From assembly GCA_044870295.1 (NCBI GenBank), contig JBIOYQ010000133.1, positions 1 through 12,664 of the forward strand: DNA of 12,664 nucleotides, given 5' to 3'. Both the position numbers and the translations under genes were made by a program. Positions 1-6,424 of this stretch are shown here, piece after piece (positions within the stretch are counted from its first letter, which is position 1; every line of letters begins with the position of its first letter). The DNA is from AC-52 sp044870295. GTDB lineage: Bacteria; Actinomycetota; UBA4738. The notes under the pieces are model-generated. The model worked only from the letters and a program-made list of their open reading frames with translations. It did not search any database and was not told the origin of the DNA.

Positions 1-285
1 AGCCGTGAAGCTGCTGTCGAACCCCCCAATCGCCCAGAAGAAGTTGCCGAACGAAGCCCCTCCTCCCTGCTCCCCCAGTGCCACCGGCATCGGCGCGGCT
101 GTGACCCACGCGATGTCGGGAGCCTCGCCGCGCTGCGGGGCGGCGGTCCCTCGGGGTGCGTGCAGGGCACGGACCGACGAACGGAGAAGCGCGTGCGTGC
201 TCTTCCCGGATGCTTGAGCTGGCAGTACGAAGACGGCTGCCGCAGCCGTGGCTGCGAGCAGGACCACACCAATTCTCCTCAGCAT
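1..285 (-). CDS. Secreted Kelch-like beta-propeller protein, N-terminal part (truncated by window edge)
   Basis: The minus frame from ATG 285-283 is open for 95 codons and runs off the window start. Residues 1-25 look like a Sec signal peptide: MLRRIG, then a hydrophobic run rich in V, L and A, ending near LPAQA-S. The mature part is basic and low in complexity to about residue 55. It then reads WVTAAPMP (60-67) and WAIGGFD (84-90), the spacing and double glycine of a first Kelch blade. The start is set by a strong Shine-Dalgarno (GGAGGGGG, 298-291) five bases upstream. An in-frame ATG at 300-298 overlaps that Shine-Dalgarno and is unlikely to be used. Kelch proteins fold as extracellular propellers for binding or, more rarely, catalysis; the specific role cannot be read from this fragment. 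It is divergent from uvrD. The reading frame and signal peptide are fairly sure; the Kelch assignment rests on one motif. Confidence 0.72.
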   Translation of the reverse strand, partial: MLRRIGVVLLAATAAAAVFVLPAQASGKSTHALLRSSVRALHAPRGTAAPQRGEAPDIAWVTAAPMPVALGEQGGGASFGNFFWAIGGFDSSFTA

Positions 286-327
286 GAAGTCCCCCTCCAT
301 TTCTCCGGCGCCCTACCGGAAGCGCCC

Positions 328-357
328 AACTAATCACGGCTCATTACAAAAGGTCAA
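328..357 (-). promoter_or_regulatory. Candidate sigma-70-type promoter for the Kelch-like gene
   Basis: Reading the minus strand there is TTGACC (357-352) followed after 18 bases by TTAGTT (333-328), about 43 bases upstream of the ATG. The -35 matches consensus at five of six positions, but the -10 is poor. This local stretch is visibly more AT-rich than its surroundings. Plausible but unproven. Confidence 0.3.
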
Positions 358-412
358 GAGAGCAGTCCAATCAATCCACTGCCCGCCCAGTGTCATTGGC
401 CTCGTGTATCGT

Positions 413-428
413 TCGAACACCTGTTCGT
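413..428 (+). promoter_or_regulatory. LexA (SOS) box upstream of uvrD
   Basis: The sequence TCGAAC-ACCT-GTTCGT matches the actinobacterial SOS box TCGAAC-N4-GTTCGA at 11 of 12 defined positions and contains the full Gram-positive core GAAC-N4-GTTC. It lies 27 bases before the helicase start. A TATTGT -10-like element follows at 434-439, so bound LexA would occlude the promoter. The downstream gene is a repair helicase, which fits membership of the LexA regulon. The palindrome is direct observation; LexA control is inference. Confidence 0.8.
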
Positions 429-455
429 CTCACTATTGTTTTCCAAGAGGTGATG

Positions 456-2504
456 GTGTCGAGCGAATGGATGGAACAACTGAATACCAGTCAGCGCATG
501 GCGGTGCTGCATCCGGACGGCCCGATCCTGGTCGTGGCCGGCGCCGGCACGGGCAAGACCATGACCCTGGCCGGGCGGGTCGCGCACCTCCTCGAGCGCG
601 GCACTCCACCTCAGCGAATCCTGCTGCTGACCTTCACCCGTCGCGCAGCCCGGGAGATGCTCGCTCGTGCCGCGCGGATGGCAGGGAGCCAGGCCGGCGG
701 CAAGGTCTGGGGTGGCACGTTCCACGCCATCGGGAACCGGCTGCTCAGACGGTACGGCCAGGCCCTCGGCATCCGCCCCGACTTCACCGTCCTGGACCAG
801 GCGGACGCCGCCGACCTGATGAACCTGATCCGGGACGACCTCGGGCTGTCACGGAAGGACCGGCGGTTCCCGCGAAAGGAGACGCTGGCCGCCATCTACT
901 CCCGCACGGTCAATGCCCGAACGCGCCTCGTCGACGTGCTCGAGACCACCTTCCCGTGGTGCCGCGAAGAGATTGAAGGCATCCGGGCGGTGTTCCAGCG
1001 CTACTCACTGCGCAAGCACGAGCACAACGTCCTGGACTACGACGACCTCTTGCTCCACTGGTACGCCATGGCCGAGGCGCCGGAGACTCGGGCCCGCCTG
1101 GCAGGCTCCTTCGACCACGTGCTGGTGGACGAATACCAGGACACGAATTCACTGCAGGCCGACATCCTGTGCAGGCTGTGGGGACCGGCCGGCAACGTGA
1201 CCGTGGTGGGTGACGACGCTCAGGCCATCTACGCGTTCCGCGCAGCCACGGTTCGCAACATCCTCGAGTTCCCGGACCGGTTCGACGGCGCCGCCGTCAT
1301 TCGGCTCGAACAGAACTACCGCTCCACCCAGCCCATCCTCGACGCCTCGAACGCCGCCATCGCTCTCGCTCCTCATCGCCACGAGAAGACCCTGTGGTCC
1401 GCGCGGCCCGGCGCCATGCGTCCAACGCTTCAGACGTGTCTCGACGAGGCCGAGCAGAGCGACCAGGTCTGTCGCGAGGTGCTCGAGCATCGCGAGCGAG
1501 GGACGGCGCTGCGCCGACAGGCCGTGCTGTTCCGGGCCGCCCACCACAGCGACCTCCTGGAGGTCGAGCTGGCTCGCCGCAACATCCCGTTCGTCAAATA
1601 CGGTGGCCTGAAGTTCCTGGAGGCGGCTCACGTCAAGGACACCCTGGCGCTGCTGCGGATCCTCGAGAACCCCGCCGACGAGGTCAGCTGGTTCCGGGTC
1701 CTCCAGCTGCTCGAAGGCGTGGGTCCCGCCACCGCCCGAAAGCTCGTCCGTCACGTGGCGGCCCGGGACCCCGACGACCGTTCCCTCATCCGTCGGCTCA
1801 CCGAGGACGTGCCGGATGTGCTGCCGCCGGTCGCGGAGCAGCTGGCGGCGCTGGGGACCGCGCTCGACGACTGCCTGCGGGACGATCCCCCGACGGCTAG
1901 TCAGCTGGAGCGGCTTCGGACGTTCCTGACCCCCGTGTTCGATCGCGTGTATCCCAGCCCGAGGGAGCGCCTCCGAGACCTGGAGCAGCTCGAGCACCTG
2001 GCGTCCAGATCGCCCTCCCGCGCCAGGTTCATCACCGACCTCACGCTCGACCCCCCTGTGTCCACCGGGGACCTGGCCGGGCCGCCGCTGCTCGACGAGG
2101 ACTACCTGGTCCTGTCCACGATCCACTCCGCCAAGGGTCTGGAGTGGGACGTCGTGTACGTGATCCACACGGCGGACGGCATGATCCCGTCGGACATGGC
2201 CACGGCGAACGCCGAGGAGATCGAAGAGGAGCGCCGACTGCTCTACGTCGCCATGACGCGCGCCCGTGATGCCCTGCACCTGTACTTCCCGCTCCGCTAC
2301 TACCACCGGCCCCGCGGGATGGAAGACGGCCACAGCTACGCGCAGCTCAGCCGGTTCCTCACACCTGTGGTCCGGGGCTTCTTCGACGAGTCGGTGGCTC
2401 CCGCCGCCGAACTGGCGGACCATCAGGGCGAGTCCGACGACGTGACCCCGGGCTCCGGGCGCGAGCGCGTCGAGGCGTTCCTCTCAGGACTCTGGGAGGG
2501 ATGA
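456..2504 (+). CDS. uvrD: UvrD/PcrA-type superfamily 1 ATP-dependent DNA helicase
   Basis: A 3'-5' DNA helicase of the UvrD/Rep/PcrA family, acting in nucleotide excision repair, mismatch repair or replication-fork rescue. All SF1A motifs are visible (numbered from GTG 456): Q-motif LNTSQR near 9-14, Walker A GAGTGKT 29-35, motif Ia TFTRRAA 59-65, Walker B DEYQ 225-228, motif III GDDAQAIYAFR 252-262, motif IV LEQNYRST 284-291, motif V TIHSAKGLEWD 555-565 and motif VI RRLLYVAMTRA near 593-603. GVGPATARK (about 422-430) is the helix-hairpin-like element usual in domain 2B. At 682 residues it is near family length, with only a short C-terminal tail. The start is chosen from AAGAGG (445-450), which is 5 bases before GTG 456; ATG 453 is the close alternative, and GTG 390 would put the SOS box inside the gene. 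It converges on the decarboxylase with 3 bp between stops. Whether it is UvrD, PcrA or a paralogue is not decided. Confidence 0.93.
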   Translation: MSSEWMEQLNTSQRMAVLHPDGPILVVAGAGTGKTMTLAGRVAHLLERGTPPQRILLLTFTRRAAREMLARAARMAGSQAGGKVWGGTFHAIGNRLLRRYGQALGIRPDFTVLDQADAADLMNLIRDDLGLSRKDRRFPRKETLAAIYSRTVNARTRLVDVLETTFPWCREEIEGIRAVFQRYSLRKHEHNVLDYDDLLLHWYAMAEAPETRARLAGSFDHVLVDEYQDTNSLQADILCRLWGPAGNVTVVGDDAQAIYAFRAATVRNILEFPDRFDGAAVIRLEQNYRSTQPILDASNAAIALAPHRHEKTLWSARPGAMRPTLQTCLDEAEQSDQVCREVLEHRERGTALRRQAVLFRAAHHSDLLEVELARRNIPFVKYGGLKFLEAAHVKDTLALLRILENPADEVSWFRVLQLLEGVGPATARKLVRHVAARDPDDRSLIRRLTEDVPDVLPPVAEQLAALGTALDDCLRDDPPTASQLERLRTFLTPVFDRVYPSPRERLRDLEQLEHLASRSPSRARFITDLTLDPPVSTGDLAGPPLLDEDYLVLSTIHSAKGLEWDVVYVIHTADGMIPSDMATANAEEIEEERRLLYVAMTRARDALHLYFPLRYYHRPRGMEDGHSYAQLSRFLTPVVRGFFDESVAPAAELADHQGESDDVTPGSGRERVEAFLSGLWEG

Positions 2505-2507
2505 CCT

Positions 2508-3935
2508 TCAGCGGTCCAGGTCGGAGGCGGCGCTCCGGATGATGTCGAGGGCTTCCTCGACCCGGTCGCGGTGGGTCCGGAAGCTCACGATGCACGCCCG
2601 GAGCACGAAGCGCCCCTCGATCATCGTGCTCGACAGGAACACGCGGCGCGACGCGTTGATGCGCTCCAGCAGCCGTCGGTTGAACGCCTCGGGGTCACCC
2701 GATCGCGGCCGGTAACGGAACGGCACCACCGTCAGGTCCGCCCGCCACGGCAGATCGAACCCGGGCGTGGCGCGCAGCCCCTGCTCGAGCCATCTCGTCA
2801 GATCCAGCTTCTCGTCCAGCGCGTCGCGGAACGCACCGGCGCCGTGAAGCTGCAGCGGCAGCCACACCCGCAGCCCGCGGAAGTCCCGGGACAGCTCGGG
2901 TGAGTAGTCGGCGAAGTTCGGTATGTCGGTCTCGGCCGCCAGGTCCTGCAGGTACTCGGCGCCGACCCGATGCGCGTCGCGCAACTGCTGGCGATCGCGC
3001 ACCAAGAGGCTCCCGGTGCCGTAGGGCAGGAACATGCCCTTGTGCGGGTCCAGGGTGATCGAGTCCGACGCCTCGATGCCCTCGAACAGCCGCCGCCCTC
3101 GCTCGGTGAGCTGGAAGAAGCCGCCGTACGCCCCGTCCACGTGGAGCCACAGTCCTTCGTCGCGCGCCACCCTGACGACGTCGCGGATCGGGTCGACCAC
3201 ACCGGTGTTGGTGGTCCCGGCGCTCGCCACCACCAGGAAGGGCCGCAGTCCGTCGGCGCGGTCCTTCTGCACCATCTCGGACAGGGCCTGCACGTCCATC
3301 GCAAGGTCGGGCGTGGTCGGAACGGCACGCACGTTCCGGTGTGGGAACCCCGCCAGGACGGCGGCCTTGGCCACGGAGGCATGCGTCTGGTCCGACAGGT
3401 ACATGGTCCCGTCCATGAAGTCCTCACCGAGGTGCGCGTGGCGGGCCGTGACGATGGCCGAGAAGTTCGCCATCGAGCCGCCCGAAGTCAGGATCCCGCC
3501 CGACGCCGGCGGATACGCGAACAGGTCGCACAACCACCGGATCACCGTCCATTCGATCTGGGCGAAGGCCGGCGCCGCGTTCCAGACGTTGACGAAACGG
3601 TTGACCCCGCACGCCAGGAAGTCGGCGACGGCGGCCGCGTACAGTCCGCCCCCCGGGATGAAGGCCAGGTACCCGGGGCCCGTCGTGTTGAACGCCTTGG
3701 CAGCGCCCCGCCCCACGTCGTCGAGGATCCCGCCGAAGTCTCGGCCGACGTCCCCGGGCGGCGTGGCCAGCGAACGCACCACATCCTCCACGTCGTCCAG
3801 GTCCGACGCGGGGGAGGCGGGCAGGTCTTCGATGAACCGCGACACGAATTCCACTGCCCGCCGGCCCAATTCGCGCATCTCCTCCGCCGACGGCTCGAGC
3901 GGGAAGGCGGCATCCGACGCGTCGCGCCCGGTCAT
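2508..3935 (-). CDS. Group II PLP-dependent amino-acid decarboxylase (aromatic-L-amino-acid/glutamate decarboxylase-like)
   Basis: A cytoplasmic fold-type I PLP enzyme that most likely decarboxylates an amino acid to an amine. Numbered from ATG 3935 (475 residues, normal family length): SGGSMAN 151-157 (phosphate binding), SDQTHAS with the ring-stacking His 185, ASAGTTNTG 237-245, DGAYGG with the pyridine-binding Asp 267, and LDPHKG with the Schiff-base Lys 299. FRGLRVWLPLQLHG (near 352-365) is the C-terminal core signature. The substrate (aromatic amino acid, glutamate, aspartate or other) cannot be assigned from these motifs. A longer frame to 4067 exists but would overlap the signal peptide of the divergent dehydrogenase. 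ATG 3935 has only GAGG two bases upstream, yet a TACCTT hexamer ends six bases before it, so a leaderless mRNA is possible. It stands alone between a convergent helicase and a divergent dehydrogenase, so context gives no clue to substrate. Confidence 0.88.
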   Translation of the reverse strand: MTGRDASDAAFPLEPSAEEMRELGRRAVEFVSRFIEDLPASPASDLDDVEDVVRSLATPPGDVGRDFGGILDDVGRGAAKAFNTTGPGYLAFIPGGGLYAAAVADFLACGVNRFVNVWNAAPAFAQIEWTVIRWLCDLFAYPPASGGILTSGGSMANFSAIVTARHAHLGEDFMDGTMYLSDQTHASVAKAAVLAGFPHRNVRAVPTTPDLAMDVQALSEMVQKDRADGLRPFLVVASAGTTNTGVVDPIRDVVRVARDEGLWLHVDGAYGGFFQLTERGRRLFEGIEASDSITLDPHKGMFLPYGTGSLLVRDRQQLRDAHRVGAEYLQDLAAETDIPNFADYSPELSRDFRGLRVWLPLQLHGAGAFRDALDEKLDLTRWLEQGLRATPGFDLPWRADLTVVPFRYRPRSGDPEAFNRRLLERINASRRVFLSSTMIEGRFVLRACIVSFRTHRDRVEEALDIIRSAASDLDR

Positions 3936-3947
3936 GGCCTCAAGGTA
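3936..3947 (-). promoter_or_regulatory. Possible leaderless -10 element of the decarboxylase gene
   Basis: On the minus strand TACCTT (3947-3942, fits TANNNT) is followed by GAGGCC and then ATG 3935. A -10 box this close would place the transcript start at or next to the ATG. No convincing -35 hexamer is visible upstream. Confidence 0.3.
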
Positions 3948-4023
3948 CAGGACCGGTGAATCCCTCGACTGGGGTATGCGCGATCCGACAGCTTCGGCCA
4001 CAATGCCGCCCAGCGCCTCGACC

Positions 4024-4034
4024 AAGGGGGAAGG
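4024..4034 (+). promoter_or_regulatory. Ribosome-binding site fixing the dehydrogenase start
   Basis: AAGGGGGAAGG directly precedes ATG 4036 and selects it over the open frame that continues back to 3034. The next residues form a clean signal peptide, which supports the same start. Confidence 0.7.
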
Positions 4035-4035
4035 C

Positions 4036-5154
4036 ATGAAACGACGGATCGTCCTCGCCGCCACCACGGCCGTCCTGCTCGCTGGGGGGATGGCCAGTCG
4101 AACGGCGGCGGTCGGAACCGTAGGTTCGACGCATCAGGTGCACGTTCCGCGCGCCGTAGGAGCCACCCCGGTGGTTACTGGATTGGACTTCCCGGCGGCC
4201 TTCACGTTCGCTCCCGACGGGCGGATCTTCTACGGAGAGCGCTACACGGGCGAGGTCAGGATCTACGACCCATCGACCGGCTCGAACACCTTGTTCATCA
4301 CCATCCCCAACCTGTCGACGAACGGCGAACAGGGCTTGCTGGGATTGGCCCTGCATCCCAACTATCCGACCAGGCCGTTCGTGTACGCGTACGCGACCCG
4401 AACGAGGCCGTCCCTGCAGAACCAGATCATCGTGTTTCGGGACTCCGGCGGGGCGGGCACGAGGCCGAGGGTCATCTGGGCGGGCGACACCACGGCCGGC
4501 ACCTATCACGACGGCGGCCGCATCGAGTTCGGGCCGGACGGCCAGCTGTACGCCATCGTCGGCGAGGGCCACGATTCCTCGAACGCACAGGATCTGACCA
4601 ACGACGCCGGGAAAATCCTCCGCATGACACAGCAAGGTGGGGTGCCGCCGGACAACCCGTTCGCGGGCAGTCGGATCTGGGCCTACGGCGTCCGGAACTC
4701 CTTCGGATTCAACTTCGACCCCCTCACGGACAACCTGTGGCAGACGGAGAACGGTCCCGAGTGCAACGACGAGCTGAACTTCATCTCCAAGGGCGCCAAC
4801 GACGGGTGGGGACCGAGCGAGACGTGCTCCACGCCGCCCCCGCCGCCCCAGAACACCAACCAGGACGGCCCGAATCCGGTGCTCCCGCAGTGGTGGTTCA
4901 ATCCCACCATCGCGCCGGTCGGGATGGCGTTCTGCGTGGGCTGCGGCATCACCAGCGCCGAGGGCGCGTTCTTCTTCGGCGGGTACAACGACCGCTGGAT
5001 CCGGCAGGTGACGCTCTCCGCAGATCGGTTGACCATCACGGCAGTCGCTCAGGTGTACCGGCATACGAGCTCCCCGCTGTCCATGGAGCGCGGGCCCGAC
5101 AGCGCCGTGTACTTCAGCGATGGGTCTGGGATCTGGAAGCTGGTTCAGAGCTAG
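4036..5154 (+). CDS. Secreted PQQ-dependent sugar dehydrogenase (glucose/sorbosone dehydrogenase family)
   Basis: A 372-residue exported six-bladed beta-propeller of the soluble glucose/sorbosone dehydrogenase family; known members oxidise sugars with bound PQQ. Residues 1-25 are a signal peptide (MKRR, hydrophobic TAVLLAGGMA, then TAAVG). Family landmarks: GLDFPAAFTFAPDGR 49-63, GEQGLLGLALHP 98-108, YHDGGRIEFGPDGQLY 157-172 with His 158 at the catalytic-base position, NDAGKILRM 189-197, IWAYGVRNSFGF 214-225, and a WQTENGP-NDELN region 235-248. FFFGGYNDRWIRQV (312-325) marks the last blades. Oddities: a PPPPPQ run near 267-272 and four cysteines (243, 264, 300, 303), with C300-VG-C303 closely spaced; these may form disulfides outside the cell. 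No PQQ biosynthesis genes are in the window. The sugar specificity, and whether PQQ is really bound, are not shown by sequence alone. It ends with TAG. Confidence 0.87.
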   Translation: MKRRIVLAATTAVLLAGGMASRTAAVGTVGSTHQVHVPRAVGATPVVTGLDFPAAFTFAPDGRIFYGERYTGEVRIYDPSTGSNTLFITIPNLSTNGEQGLLGLALHPNYPTRPFVYAYATRTRPSLQNQIIVFRDSGGAGTRPRVIWAGDTTAGTYHDGGRIEFGPDGQLYAIVGEGHDSSNAQDLTNDAGKILRMTQQGGVPPDNPFAGSRIWAYGVRNSFGFNFDPLTDNLWQTENGPECNDELNFISKGANDGWGPSETCSTPPPPPQNTNQDGPNPVLPQWWFNPTIAPVGMAFCVGCGITSAEGAFFFGGYNDRWIRQVTLSADRLTITAVAQVYRHTSSPLSMERGPDSAVYFSDGSGIWKLVQS

Positions 5155-5163
5155 ACACCCGGA

Positions 5164-5187
5164 GGCCCGAACTAGCTCCATCGGGCT
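5164..5187 (+). terminator. Hairpin after the sugar dehydrogenase, possible terminator
   Basis: GCCCGA (5165-5170) and TCGGGC (5181-5186) form a perfect 6-bp stem, extended by one G-U pair, around a 10-base loop, starting 10 bases after the stop codon. No T-run follows, so this is a weak candidate for an actinobacterial-type terminator. Confidence 0.4.
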
Positions 5188-5244
5188 ACCGATCGTCCTC
5201 CGAACTCCCTATCGCCTGCTTGCCTAGCCATGAGCTACCGTTCG
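5185..5244 (+). repeat. Two imperfect direct repeats upstream of the histidine kinase
   Basis: GCTACCGATCG (5185-5195) recurs as GCTACCGTTCG (5234-5244), 10 of 11 bases identical and 49 bp apart start to start. Both lie in the 124-bp gap between dehydrogenase and kinase. They could be paired regulator sites, but short repeats in GC-rich DNA can be chance. Confidence 0.35.
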
Positions 5245-5273
5245 GCTCCCCCCGCCTGATTGAAAGGGAGCCG
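5243..5273 (+). promoter_or_regulatory. Inverted repeat burying the kinase Shine-Dalgarno
   Basis: CGGCTCCC (5243-5250) is the exact reverse complement of GGGAGCCG (5266-5273), an 8-bp stem with a 15-base loop. The right arm contains the Shine-Dalgarno GGGAG (5266-5270), 8 bases before ATG 5279. If transcribed, the folded form would hide the ribosome-binding site. A DNA-level operator or an attenuator are alternatives. Confidence 0.5.
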
Positions 5274-5278
5274 CGCCG

Positions 5279-6424
5279 ATGCAACGCCTGCTGCATCAGC
5301 CAACGGCTGCCCGCTTCTCGACGCTGCGGGCGCGGTTGGTCCTCCTGGTCCTGGTCACGGTCCTGCCCGGGTTCGCCCTGGTGCTGTTCGGCGGCGAGTC
5401 GCGCAGCACCCTCGACAACGTCATCGAGCTCGTGCTGGTCGGCGGCCTGGTGGTGGCGGCGGCCACACTGGGCGCCGAGATCTTCGTCCTCCGCCGACTG
5501 AAATCGTTGGTGGAGGCAACCCGGCGGCTGGCGGCCGGCGACCTGACCGCGCGAAGCGGCCTGCCGTATGGCCCCGACGAGCTCGGTCAGCTCGGACGGT
5601 CCTTCGACGAGATGGCCACGGCCCTCGAGCTGCGCCAGGCCAGGGCCGAGCGGGCGGAGGACGAGCTGCACACGAGCCTCCAGACGCTGCGGCGAACCGA
5701 CGCCGAACGACGACGACTGCTGGCCTACCTGGCTCAGGCTCAGGAAAAGGAACGCGAACGCATCGCCGCCGACATCCACGACGACTCCATCCAGTCGATC
5801 ACCGCCGTGGGGATGCGCCTGGAGCTGCTCAGGCGGCGGGTGACCGAGCCGGTCGTCCTGGAGGCCATGGTCGAGCTCGAACGCACCGTGCTGGCGTCCA
5901 TCGCGCGACTCCGGCACCTGCTCTTCGAGTTGCGCCCGCCGGTGCTGGACCGCGACGGCCTGGCCCCGGCGCTTCGGATGTACCTGGAGGAGGCCTCGCG
6001 CGACGGCGGGATCTCCTTCAGCCTGTCGAACGGTTTCGACTCGGAGCCGGCTCCGGAGACCCGCACCATCCTGTACCGGATCGCCATCGAGGCGCTCACC
6101 AACGTGCGCAAGCACGCCCACGCCCGCTCGATCGACGTCGACCTCCAGGAGTTGGACTGGGGGTACCTCGTGCGGATACATGACGACGGCGCCGGCTTCC
6201 TGCTCGATCCGACGTCCGCGCCGATGCCGGGACACCTCGGCCTGACGGCTATGCGCGAACGCGCGGAGCTGGCGGGCGGATGGTGGCGTGCGACCAGCGC
6301 GCCCGGGGCCGGCACCACGGTCGAGTTCTGGCTCCCCGCGTCCGAACCGTCCACCGCCTCGTTCGAGGCGGCCCCGTCGAGCACGGCCGCGGGGGCAACC
6401 GTCTCACGGGCGATGCAGGCATGA
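5279..6424 (+). CDS. Membrane sensor histidine kinase, HAMP plus HisKA_3 (NarL/DesK type)
   Basis: A 381-residue kinase that autophosphorylates on histidine and passes phosphate to the regulator encoded next. Order: TM1 about 18-38, a loop of only about 10 residues, TM2 about 48-71, HAMP about 72-125 (ending GPDELGQLGRSFDEM 98-112), a charged coiled coil 118-160, then the HisKA_3 box ERERIAADIHDDSIQS (158-173) with His 167. The ATPase domain shows the N-box EALTNVRKHA (271-280, Asn 275), G1 DDGAGF (302-307), GLTAMRERAELAGG (321-334) and APGAGTTVEFWLP (341-353). Residues 355-381 are a disordered tail. With almost no extracytoplasmic loop, it probably senses a membrane, HAMP-transmitted or partner-protein signal. 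The start has GGGAG 8 bases upstream. It overlaps the next gene by ATGA, so the two are translated together. Family assignment is secure; the stimulus is unknown. Confidence 0.9.
   Translation: MQRLLHQPTAARFSTLRARLVLLVLVTVLPGFALVLFGGESRSTLDNVIELVLVGGLVVAAATLGAEIFVLRRLKSLVEATRRLAAGDLTARSGLPYGPDELGQLGRSFDEMATALELRQARAERAEDELHTSLQTLRRTDAERRRLLAYLAQAQEKERERIAADIHDDSIQSITAVGMRLELLRRRVTEPVVLEAMVELERTVLASIARLRHLLFELRPPVLDRDGLAPALRMYLEEASRDGGISFSLSNGFDSEPAPETRTILYRIAIEALTNVRKHAHARSIDVDLQELDWGYLVRIHDDGAGFLLDPTSAPMPGHLGLTAMRERAELAGGWWRATSAPGAGTTVEFWLPASEPSTASFEAAPSSTAAGATVSRAMQA

Noticed and set aside
5..217. Small plus-strand frame at the left edge
   Set aside because: It is antisense to the Kelch-like gene, which has a signal peptide, Kelch motif and strong Shine-Dalgarno.
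390..455. GTG 390 as helicase start
   Set aside because: It would translate through the LexA box and promoter, and the added residues do not resemble UvrD N-termini, whereas a Shine-Dalgarno lies just before 453/456.
1149..2423. Long minus-strand open frame opposite the helicase
   Set aside because: Biased His/Gly/Val/Arg-rich composition without motifs, exactly antisense to a gene with every helicase motif; a GC-rich shadow frame.
3034..4035. Long N-terminal extension of the sugar dehydrogenase frame, open back to 3034
   Set aside because: It runs antisense through the decarboxylase, has low-complexity Ser/Arg/Pro-rich composition, and a Shine-Dalgarno plus signal peptide place the start at 4036.
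3936..4067. Upstream start for the decarboxylase at 4067
   Set aside because: It would overlap the divergent dehydrogenase signal peptide; the protein from 3935 already has full family length.
4115..4127. GAACCGTAGGTTC palindrome, similar to an SOS box
   Set aside because: The spacer is five bases instead of four and the site lies inside the dehydrogenase coding region.
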